Assembly: GCA_035493675.1 (NCBI GenBank)
Contig: DATJIA010000356.1
Span: 1 to 5,899, forward strand
Origin: JAIOQA01 sp035493675
GTDB taxonomy: Bacteria > Myxococcota_A > Polyangia > Haliangiales > Haliangiaceae
DNA: 5,899 bases
Direction of reading: 5' to 3'
This document shows, piece by piece, positions 1 to 5,899 of this stretch. How positions within the stretch are numbered: position 1 is the first letter of the stretch; every line of letters starts with the position of its first letter. The notes beneath the pieces were generated by a model, which saw only the letters and a program-made list of their open reading frames with translations, did no database searches and was not told where the DNA came from. The position numbers and the translations under genes are program-made.

Positions 1-1
1 C

Positions 2-2455
2 AGCGCCGCCTACGAGCGGCTCGCCGCCGCGCTGCAATCGGGCTCGGGCACCGACGCCGCCGCCGCGCTCCACCTGCGCGCGGCCGCGCTCGCCGTCGCC
101 GCCGGTGATACCGATGAGGCCGCCGCGCGCGTCGCGTCGGCGCGCGCCGCCAACGCCGACGACGTCGGCGCGCTGGTCGTCACCGCCGAGGCGCAGGCGC
201 CCGCGTCGCCGCCCAAGAAGGGCGAAGACGCGACGGCCGCGGTCGATCAGCTGCTCGCGCGCGCCGAGGTGCTCACGATGCGCGCCGACATGGCCGACGA
301 TCCCGCGGCGCGGGCGTCGTGGGAGCTCGATCGCGCCGAGGCGCTCGAGTGCGCGGGCCGCTTGAAGGAGGCCGGCGCGGTCGTCACCGCGGTCTTGAAG
401 GCGAACGCCGACGATCTGCGCGCGCTCGAGGCGCTGCGCCGGATCACGCGGCGCGGAAACGATCGACCGACCTGGGCGCGCGCGTCGCTCGCGCTGGCGT
501 CGCACATCGGCGATCCGCAGGCGAAGCTCGCGCTCCTGCGCGAGGCCGCGGCGATCTTCGATCCCGCGGGTCAGGCCGAGCACGCCGCGATCGCCAACGC
601 CGAGCGCCCCGACGGGACGCCGGCGGGCGCGTACGGCGCGGATCCGGCGAGCGCGGTCGCGGTCTACAAGCGGATCCTCGTCGAGGAGCCGGGGGCGCCC
701 GAGTTCGCGCGCCTCTGCACGATCGCGCGCCAGCACGGCGACGTCCGCACGCTCGCGCTCGCGATCGCGGATCGATTGTCGTGGATCGACTCGGGCGAGG
801 TCGAGCCGACCGAGGGCGTGCCGCTCCTGCTCGAGCGCGCGCGCGTGCGCACCGCGATCGGCGACGCGCGCGCCGCCGCCGCCGATCTCGACGATCTCCT
901 CCGCCGCGACGATCGCCACGCCGAGGCGCTGCGCATGCGCGCCGATCTCTCGCTCTCGCTCGGCGATGCGCAGCGCGCGACCGAGCTGTGGCGCACGTAC
1001 CTGAGCGTCGAGCCGGATCCGTCGCGGCGCGCCGACGCCGAGCTGACGCTCGCCAAGATCCTCGCCGAGAACATGGACGACGTGAACGGCGCGATCGATC
1101 AGCTCGAGCGCGTGATCGCGCAGGCGCCGCACGACGCGGTGCACCGCGAGCGCCTGATCGGGCTCGCGACCCGCGCGCAGGACTGGGGGCGCGTCGTGCG
1201 CGAGCTGCGCGAGATCGTGCGCCTGCGTCCGACCCCGGGCGAGCGCGCGCGCGAAGAGCTGCGCCTGGCCGAGGTCCTGCGCGACAAGGTCGGCGACGCC
1301 GCCGGCGCGCGCGCGGCGCTCGAGCGCGCGCGCACCTTCGATCCGCTCTCGCAGGACGTGGTCGCGGCGCTGCGCGATCTGCTCTCGCCGCCCGATCGCA
1401 GCGCGCTGTTCGCGGCCGCGAAGAACGATCTCCGCTCCGTGCTCGCCGCGTCGCCGGCGCGCTCGACGCTCTACGATCGCCTCGCGACGATCTGCGGCTG
1501 GGACGGCGACGCCGACGGCCGCTGGCTCGCGCTGGTCGCGGTCGAGGCGATGGCGACGCCGACCGCCGAGCAGAAGCAGGCGCTCGCCGAGGGCCGCGCG
1601 CGGATCGCGCCCTTGTCGCGCGCGCCGCTCGACGCCGCGAAGAAGGCGCAGCTCCGCCCCGACACCGCGGGCGGCGTGCTCGCCGAGCTGTGGCGCACGA
1701 TCACGCCGGCGGTCACCGCGGGCGCCGCGCTCGACGCGCAGAAGCTCGGCTTCACCAAGGGCGACAAGCTCACGATGAAGCAGCTGAGCGCGGCCAAGAA
1801 GTACGAGCCGCTGCTCGCCGCGCTCGCGTCGTTCAGCCCGGGCGAGCTCGACATCTTCGTCAGCGAAGGTCGCGCCGGCCAAGCGCGCGTCTTGTCGGGC
1901 GAGACGCCGGCGCTCTTGGTCGGCGCCGACGTCGCCGCGGGCACGAGCGGCGCGGCGCGCTTCGCGCTCGGCCGCGCGGTCATGTACGCGAGCGAGGGCA
2001 CCGGCACGCTCGCCGAGCTGCGCGAGGCCGAGGCGGTGTGGTGGATCGCGGCGTCGATCAAGGCGGTCGAGGTCACGGTGCCGCCGGCGGTCGCCGAGGC
2101 GGTCGCGAGCTTCGAAGGCGGCGACGCGCAGGTCGCGGAGCGCGTGAAGCTGCTCGGCAAGCACCTCTCGCGCAAGGACAAGAAGATGCTCGCGGGCCTC
2201 GCGATCCGCACGCGCGAGGTGCCTTCGGCGGACGCGATCGCGGCGTGGCGGCGCGGCGCGATCGGCGCGGGCCAACGCGCCGGCCTCTTGTGCGCGGGCG
2301 ATCTCGCGATCGCGCTCGCGATGCTCGACGTCGGTCGCGGCGCGAAGGCGCTCGCCGACAGCCCGGCCGCGCTCGATCTGTGCGCGTGGTCGGTGTCCGC
2401 CTCGCACGCGGCCTTGCGCCGCGATCTCGGCTACGCCGTCGGAGGTCGCCCGTGA
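2..2455 (+). CDS. TPR/helical-repeat protein, C-terminal part (5' end outside window)
   Basis: The reading frame is open from base 2 to the TGA at 2453-2455, giving 817 visible residues. The first in-frame ATG (269) is not the true start, because the 89 residues before it are the same Ala-rich helical-repeat sequence. TPR-like helix pairs are visible at about residues 107-141, 275-341 (two units), 343-377 and 415-448, with typical features such as a Gly-Asp turn between helices and a D-P at repeat ends (for example F446-D-P448). From about residue 560 the sequence changes to a different, less repetitive module: LAELWRTITP, KLGFTKGDKL (581-590), ETPALLVGADVA, RFALGRAV, SRKDKKML (about 723-730) and AGLLCAGDLAIAL (from 760). 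I recall similar C-termini on other large myxobacterial TPR proteins but cannot check this. The role is probably a protein-interaction scaffold; no catalytic motif is seen. It overlaps gene 2 by four bases. Cellular location cannot be judged without the N-terminus. Confidence 0.9.
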   Translation, partial: SAAYERLAAALQSGSGTDAAAALHLRAAALAVAAGDTDEAAARVASARAANADDVGALVVTAEAQAPASPPKKGEDATAAVDQLLARAEVLTMRADMADDPAARASWELDRAEALECAGRLKEAGAVVTAVLKANADDLRALEALRRITRRGNDRPTWARASLALASHIGDPQAKLALLREAAAIFDPAGQAEHAAIANAERPDGTPAGAYGADPASAVAVYKRILVEEPGAPEFARLCTIARQHGDVRTLALAIADRLSWIDSGEVEPTEGVPLLLERARVRTAIGDARAAAADLDDLLRRDDRHAEALRMRADLSLSLGDAQRATELWRTYLSVEPDPSRRADAELTLAKILAENMDDVNGAIDQLERVIAQAPHDAVHRERLIGLATRAQDWGRVVRELREIVRLRPTPGERAREELRLAEVLRDKVGDAAGARAALERARTFDPLSQDVVAALRDLLSPPDRSALFAAAKNDLRSVLAASPARSTLYDRLATICGWDGDADGRWLALVAVEAMATPTAEQKQALAEGRARIAPLSRAPLDAAKKAQLRPDTAGGVLAELWRTITPAVTAGAALDAQKLGFTKGDKLTMKQLSAAKKYEPLLAALASFSPGELDIFVSEGRAGQARVLSGETPALLVGADVAAGTSGAARFALGRAVMYASEGTGTLAELREAEAVWWIAASIKAVEVTVPPAVAEAVASFEGGDAQVAERVKLLGKHLSRKDKKMLAGLAIRTREVPSADAIAAWRRGAIGAGQRAGLLCAGDLAIALAMLDVGRGAKALADSPAALDLCAWSVSASHAALRRDLGYAVGGRP
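1679..2452 (+). other. non-TPR C-terminal module of gene 1
   Basis: Residues from about 560 to the end differ from the repeats before them: there are more Lys, Trp and hydrophobic beta-like segments (LDIFVSE, ALLVGADVA), then Lys/Arg-rich and helical segments. It contains no HExxH, Walker, kinase or other catalytic signature. It looks like a folded cap on the solenoid. From memory, similar endings occur on other large myxobacterial TPR proteins, which would make it a lineage-specific domain of unknown function. Confidence 0.5.
2441..2446 (+). promoter_or_regulatory. Shine-Dalgarno site GGAGGT for gene 2
   Basis: GGAGGT matches the anti-Shine-Dalgarno core and ends five bases before the GTG at 2452. 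It lies within the last codons of gene 1 and decides the start of gene 2. The GTGA overlap (2452-2455: start GTG with stop TGA of gene 1) suggests translational coupling. Confidence 0.85.
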
Positions 2456-5400
2456 GTGACAAGGACAAGGGCGGCCTGTTCGGCGATCAGGATCTCAACG
2501 CGGAGCTCGACGCGTGGGACAAGACGTTCGACGCGCTCCACGAGGCGGGCGAGCTCGACAACTTCACCGCCGACGCACCGCCGATCACCACGCCGCCGCC
2601 GCCGCCGGCGCCCGACCCGAAGCGCGCGCGCACGCCGTCGGCGCCGAGCATCCAAGCGGCCGCCGCCGCGGCGACCGGCATCATCGACGCCGAGCCGCCG
2701 ACGCGCCCGAAGCGTCCGACGACGAAGCCGCCGATCCCGACCTCCGCCAAGCCCGACTTCCCGGCGGAGCCCGAGCCGACGCCGAAGCCGGAGCCGATCC
2801 CCGCGCCGCGCGCCAAGGCGAAGACGCACCCGCCGCCGCCTCCGCCGGCGAAGCGTCCCGCGACGCACGAGAATCCGTTCGAGGCCGGCGACGAGACCGA
2901 CTTCAGCGATCTCGGCTTCGCGGGTGAGCCCGAGGCGCTGGGCTCGTTGCTCGGCGTCGCGCCGCCGCCGCTCGCGCCACCGCTATCCGATGACGAGGCG
3001 CAGACGCCCCAGCCCGAGCCGCCGCGCCGCCCGTCGCGCCCGCCGGCGAAGGCGTTCGGCACCGACGACGCGCCGACCAAGATCCTCCCGCTCAAGCCGC
3101 TCTTGCCCGCGAACAAGCTCGGCAAGCCCGGGCCCGGTGCGCCCGGCGCGCCGCGCGAGCGCGAGGAAGACGACGAGGTCTTCACCTCGGCCGCGCGCCC
3201 CGCGACGCCGTTCAAGATCGAGCCGGCGCCGACCGACGACGAGCTGTTCGGCGATCTGCCCGCGCACGTGCCCGCGCCCGCGGCTTCGATCACGAGCCCG
3301 CAGACCGAGGCGACGCGCGTCGCGAGCCTCGGCGAGCTCGGCGCGGCGCTCGACGACGCCGGCTTCTCCGGCGCGACGCAGACCGGCACCAAGGGGCTCG
3401 CCGCGCTGGGCGGCAACGCGACGCGCATCGTCGATCCCGCCGCGATGGATCAAGCGCGCCGCGCCTCCGCCGAGCCCGCCGCGCGCGGCCCCGCGATCGT
3501 GCGCCGCGACGACATCGGCAAGAAGAAGAAGGTCGAGAGCGACTTCGGCCACGAGGAATCGTCGTCGGGCGGCGACTTCGCGGGCGGCGAATCGACGCGC
3601 GTCGCGGATCTCGCGGAGATCGAGAACCTCGCGGCGAAGCAGCGCGAGGAGACCGCGGCCGCGAGCGCCGCCGCCGCGGCGTTCTTCGCCGAGGGCGGGC
3701 CCGAGATCTCGCTCGAGGCCGACGGCGACTTCTACGACGACATCGAGATCGGCGGCGAAGGCGAGGGCGGCGCGGACGCCAGCGAGGGCGGCGGCACGCC
3801 GGGGCCCGCGCGCCGCGTGACCTCGCACCTCGTCCGCCGCGTCGCGCCGACGCCGGCCGGCACCCCCGCGCTCGATCACGGCGATCACGACGACGATCAC
3901 GAGATGGAGATCGTCGCCGGCGAGGTCGACGAATCGGAGCGCGCGACGACCGAGGCGCTCGATCGCGAGGCGCAGGGCGAGACGATGTCGATCGACGACG
4001 CGCTCGGCGATCTCGACGCGGTCCCGCACAGCGCGCGCGCCGAGGACGACTTCAGCGACGTCGCCGATCACGTGAAGGAGTCGTCGCAGCCGGTCGCGGT
4101 CGCGCCGCCGCCGCCCGCCGAGCGTTCGGCGCCGATCCGCCACAAGACGCCGCCGCCCGCCGCGGGCATGCGCCCGGGCAGCTCGCCGCTCGACGACGAC
4201 GACAGCGAAGAGGGACCGGTCGATTGGTGGGACGACGACGAGGAGGGCAACGAGCTGCCCGCGATGCGCTCGGGCTCGCTGCCGGTGCCGCCCGCGACCG
4301 CCGGCTCGACGGGGCCGGTCAGCCCGCAGTTGATCCAGCAAGCGCGCGAGCACCTCGAGCGCGAGCAGCGGCTGAAGGCGCAGGCCGCCGCCGAGCGCGC
4401 CGCGAAGGAAGGCCGTCGCCCACCGACGGCGCCGCCCGCGCCCGAGCCGTCCGCGGACTTCGCCCGCGCCGCGAAGGAAGAATCCGCGCGCGCCGCGGAG
4501 CCCGCGATCGCCGAGCCCGCGCCCGAGACGCCCGAGACGCCCGAGGCGCACGATCCGCTTCCGATCGCGCATGAAGTCCGCGTCCCGTCGCCGAAGGGCC
4601 CGCCGGCGGGCGGCGCCTTCGCGCCCGACGCCGCGCCGACCCGCCTCGGCGTCCCGCCGATCCCGCGCCCGGTCGCGCCGTCGGTCCCGATCCCGGTGGC
4701 GTCGTCGGGCTCCGCGCCGGTGCACGTCGCGCCCGTCGAAGAGGCCGCCGCGCCCGCGCACGCTGCACCGTCCGTCCCCGACGTCGCGCCCGAGCTGCCG
4801 CCGTCGCGCTTCGCCGAGCCCGACCTCTCGCTCGATCTCGATCACGTCTCGCTGCCGGAGCGCGTCGATCCGACCACCGGGCTCGATCTCGGCGAAGCCG
4901 CCGCGCAGTCGCTCCTCGTCTACGAGCGCGAGCTCGAGACCATGGACGACACCGCCGCGGTCGCCGCGCTGCGCGCCGAAGCCGGCCGCCTCTCCGAGCG
5001 CCTCGGCGATCTCGATCGCGCGCGCATCCACTACGAAGGCGCGCTGCTCGCCGATCCGCGCTCGACCCAGGCGCTGCGCGGCCTGCGCCGCATCGCCCGC
5101 GCGCAGGCGGATCTCGCCGAGGCCACGCGTCACCTCGACGCCGAGCTGGCGGTCGCCGGCCCGCTCGAGCGCCGCGCGCTCGCGCTCCATCGCGTCGATC
5201 TGCTGATGGCCGCGGGCGAGCAGGATCTCGCGCGCGTCGCGGTCGGCGAGCTCCTCGACGGCGCGCCCGGCGACGTCCGCGCCTTGCTCGCGCAGCTCGA
5301 GCTCAGCTTCCTCGACGGACGCGCCGACGAGTTCGGCGAGTCGCTCGAGCGGCTCGCGTCCGCGCTCGCCGATGCGCCGCTGCGCGCCGCGGTCGAGGTC

Positions 5401-5899
5401 GCGCGCGGTCACCTCGACGAGCGCAGCGGCGGCGATCCCGATCGCGCCGCGCGCGCGTTCATGACCGCCGCCGAAACCGATCCGCACTCGATCGGCGCGC
5501 GCCTCGGTCACGCGCGCATCGCCGCGGGGCGCGGCGATCTCGCCGGCTACGTCGCGGCGCGCGCGCAGCTCGCGACCACCGTCGGCGCCAGCGATCCGAT
5601 CACGGGCGCCGCGATCGCGCTGCGCGCCGCGCATCGCGCGACCTCGCAGCCGCAGCTCGAGCTCGAGGCGCAGGCGCTGGTCGCCGCGCAGGCGCTCGCG
5701 CCGTCCGACGAGCTCGTCCTGCAGGCCGCCGCCGCCAACGCGACTCGCCGCGGCGACGCGGCCGCGATCGCGGCCGCGTGGCGCGAGCTCGCCGGCACCG
5801 CCGCGCTGCCCGCCGATCGCGCGGCCGCCGCCGTCCGCGCGGCGATCGCGCACGCCGCCGCCGGCGACACCGCGAGCGCGTCGGTCTTCTACCAGATCG
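2452..5899 (+). CDS. large protein with long disordered N-terminal arm and TPR domain (3' end outside window)
   Basis: The frame starts at GTG 2452, chosen because GGAGGT lies five bases upstream and because the first in-frame ATG is almost 1 kb further on (3445). It stays open to the edge, giving 1149 residues without a stop. Residues 1-42 form a probable amphipathic helix (LFGD...LNAELDAWDKTFDALHEAGE). Residues 43 to about 800 are Pro/Ala/Asp/Glu-rich and probably disordered, with proline runs (127-132), a three-copy TR[VI] motif (286-334), K357-K360, FYDDIEI (427-433), an HGDHDDDH patch (476-483), DWWDDDEE (591-598) and a short charged helix (624-655). From about 820 TPR helix pairs follow, for example 837-870 (LSERLGDLDRARIHYEGALLADP), 872-905 and 984-1011, and continue to the edge. 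No signal peptide, membrane span or enzyme motif is seen. The likely role is a cytoplasmic multi-partner scaffold. A relation to giant TPR gliding proteins (AgnA/GltI type) is possible but unproven. Confidence 0.88.
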   Translation, partial: MSDKDKGGLFGDQDLNAELDAWDKTFDALHEAGELDNFTADAPPITTPPPPPAPDPKRARTPSAPSIQAAAAAATGIIDAEPPTRPKRPTTKPPIPTSAKPDFPAEPEPTPKPEPIPAPRAKAKTHPPPPPPAKRPATHENPFEAGDETDFSDLGFAGEPEALGSLLGVAPPPLAPPLSDDEAQTPQPEPPRRPSRPPAKAFGTDDAPTKILPLKPLLPANKLGKPGPGAPGAPREREEDDEVFTSAARPATPFKIEPAPTDDELFGDLPAHVPAPAASITSPQTEATRVASLGELGAALDDAGFSGATQTGTKGLAALGGNATRIVDPAAMDQARRASAEPAARGPAIVRRDDIGKKKKVESDFGHEESSSGGDFAGGESTRVADLAEIENLAAKQREETAAASAAAAAFFAEGGPEISLEADGDFYDDIEIGGEGEGGADASEGGGTPGPARRVTSHLVRRVAPTPAGTPALDHGDHDDDHEMEIVAGEVDESERATTEALDREAQGETMSIDDALGDLDAVPHSARAEDDFSDVADHVKESSQPVAVAPPPPAERSAPIRHKTPPPAAGMRPGSSPLDDDDSEEGPVDWWDDDEEGNELPAMRSGSLPVPPATAGSTGPVSPQLIQQAREHLEREQRLKAQAAAERAAKEGRRPPTAPPAPEPSADFARAAKEESARAAEPAIAEPAPETPETPEAHDPLPIAHEVRVPSPKGPPAGGAFAPDAAPTRLGVPPIPRPVAPSVPIPVASSGSAPVHVAPVEEAAAPAHAAPSVPDVAPELPPSRFAEPDLSLDLDHVSLPERVDPTTGLDLGEAAAQSLLVYERELETMDDTAAVAALRAEAGRLSERLGDLDRARIHYEGALLADPRSTQALRGLRRIARAQADLAEATRHLDAELAVAGPLERRALALHRVDLLMAAGEQDLARVAVGELLDGAPGDVRALLAQLELSFLDGRADEFGESLERLASALADAPLRAAVEVARGHLDERSGGDPDRAARAFMTAAETDPHSIGARLGHARIAAGRGDLAGYVAARAQLATTVGASDPITGAAIALRAAHRATSQPQLELEAQALVAAQALAPSDELVLQAAAANATRRGDAAAIAAAWRELAGTAALPADRAAAAVRAAIAHAAAGDTASASVFYQI
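2593..2607 (+). repeat. (CCG)5 proline run
   Basis: Five CCG codons in a row encode a PPPPP run near the start of the disordered arm (residues 48-52). Consecutive prolines stall ribosomes unless EF-P acts, so this run and the one at 2830-2847 may slow synthesis just after initiation of gene 2. Confidence 0.7.
2830..2847 (+). repeat. six-proline run
   Basis: Six proline codons (CCG with one CCT) encode residues 127-132, directly before AKRPATHENPF. The single CCT interrupts what would otherwise be a perfect CCG repeat. It is a likely EF-P-dependent site and a possible SH3-like or profilin-like docking stretch, though no partner is known. Confidence 0.7.
3307..3447 (+). repeat. first and third copies of a degenerate TR[VI] peptide motif
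   Basis: Copy one (3307-3339) encodes EATRVASLGEL at residues 286-296. Copy three of the family (3415-3447) encodes NATRIVDPAAM at residues 322-332. The best match to copy one lies further on at 3589-3621 (ESTRVADLAEI, 380-390). Each is followed by a stretch that could form a helix. The resemblance is at the protein level, with partial DNA identity (acgcgcgtcgcg shared by the two best copies). The function is unknown; it could be a docking or phosphorylation motif. Confidence 0.55.
3589..3621 (+). repeat. second strong copy of the TRVA peptide motif
   Basis: Encodes ESTRVADLAEI (residues 380-390 of gene 2), which agrees with the 286-296 copy at E, T, R, V, A, L and E. It leads into an Ala/Glu-rich probable helix ending near F412-F413. 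Confidence 0.55.
3874..3903 (+). other. His/Asp-rich patch in gene 2
   Basis: Encodes DHGDHDDDHE (residues 475-484) using three GATCAC units. Three His and five Asp within nine residues could bind a divalent metal, but the patch sits in low-complexity sequence with no recognised fold, so it may be only a compositional accident. Confidence 0.45.
4522..4548 (+). repeat. three tandem 9-bp repeats (CCCGAGACG)
   Basis: Two perfect copies of CCCGAGACG (4522-4530, 4531-4539) and a third with one change (4540-4548, CCCGAGGCG) encode PET-PET-PEA. The unit is a whole number of codons, so gain or loss keeps the frame. This points to slippage-type growth of the disordered arm. Confidence 0.8.

Larger units (their letters stand above)
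2578..4860 (+). other. coding stretch for a long low-complexity, probably disordered arm
   Basis: These bases encode about residues 43-803 of gene 2. Composition is dominated by Pro, Ala, Asp, Glu, Gly, Arg and Lys, with few aromatic or large aliphatic residues and no TPR pattern. Short islands break the low complexity: probable helices at about 384-413 and 624-655, and acidic patches carrying one or two aromatics. Disorder is judged by eye from composition. The frame is intact and keeps the same codon habits as the TPR part, so this is real coding sequence and not decayed DNA. Confidence 0.75.

Noticed and set aside
269..271. ATG 269 as the start of gene 1
   Set aside because: The frame is open for all 267 bases upstream with the same helical-repeat texture, and no good ribosome-binding site precedes 269.
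1679..2452. Possible metalloprotease domain in the C-terminal module of gene 1
   Set aside because: I searched for HExxH and related zinc ligands and found none, and no other catalytic signature is present.
3520..3531. Four-lysine run (AAG x4, residues 357-360) resembling a nuclear localisation signal
   Set aside because: It is a single short basic cluster in a bacterial protein. It is more simply a charged linker; an eightfold or longer run or conserved context would be needed to say more.
2456..3820. 454-codon + strand frame starting two bases into gene 2's second codon
   Set aside because: The product is almost only Arg, Ser, Pro and Ala, the usual frame-shifted reading of GC-rich coding DNA. 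The gene 2 frame covers the same bases with balanced composition.
4571..5206. 211-codon + strand frame overlapping the arm/TPR junction of gene 2
   Set aside because: It is an Arg/Ser-rich shadow. The gene 2 frame shows TPR helices across the same bases.
587..5849. Eight copies of the palindrome GCGATCGC (587, 761, 2234, 2306, 4504, 5611, 5764, 5842), like the cyanobacterial HIP1 repeat
   Set aside because: All eight lie in the same codon phase and encode Ala-Ile-Ala with the favoured codons GCG and ATC. Protein composition plus codon choice explains them, and cyanobacterial origin does not fit the rest.
2983..5853. 956-codon open frame on the minus strand, antisense to gene 2
   Set aside because: Its translation is Arg/Gly/Ala-rich without domain texture. 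Long antisense frames arise because GC-ending codons on the + strand rarely make stops in this register. The + strand frame has clear TPRs, a ribosome-binding site and sensible composition.

Overview
The window looks like chromosomal DNA of a very GC-rich bacterium (about three quarters G+C by eye, nearly every codon ending in G or C). The closest match in style is the Myxococcota, in particular the Sandaracinus/Polyangium/Haliangium side of the phylum. The reasons are composition, very large Ala/Arg/Leu-rich TPR proteins placed head to tail, and long Pro/Ala/Asp/Glu-rich linkers. This assignment is an inference from style; there is no marker gene.

Layout: the window is coding from end to end on the + strand and holds only two genes, both incomplete. 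Gene 1 (2-2455) has lost its 5' end. It is the C-terminal 817 residues of a TPR/helical-repeat protein and ends in a conserved-looking non-TPR module. Gene 2 (2452-5899) starts at GTG inside the last codons of gene 1 (GTGA overlap), behind a clean GGAGGT ribosome-binding site, and runs off the right edge. Its first 1149 residues comprise a short amphipathic N-terminal helix, about 760 residues of low-complexity, probably disordered, Pro/Ala/acidic sequence, and then a TPR solenoid that is still going at the edge. The only other structures are small: proline runs, a 9-bp tandem repeat, a His/Asp patch and a repeated short peptide motif. I see no RNA gene, mobile element, CRISPR, promoter or terminator, and there is no intergenic space.

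Working together: the overlap and ribosome-binding site make the two genes an operon whose products are probably made in a coordinated way. Both lack visible signal peptides or membrane spans in the parts seen (gene 1's N-terminus is missing), so cytoplasmic scaffold roles are the simplest reading. Giant cytoplasmic TPR proteins are known in the gliding-motility (Agl/Glt) machinery of Myxococcus xanthus, for example AgnA/GltI. That is a hypothesis worth testing here, not an identification. The most interesting parts are the disordered arm of gene 2, with a repeated E-[AS]-T-R-V-A-[SD]-L-type motif and several acidic-aromatic motifs, and the non-TPR C-terminal module of gene 1.
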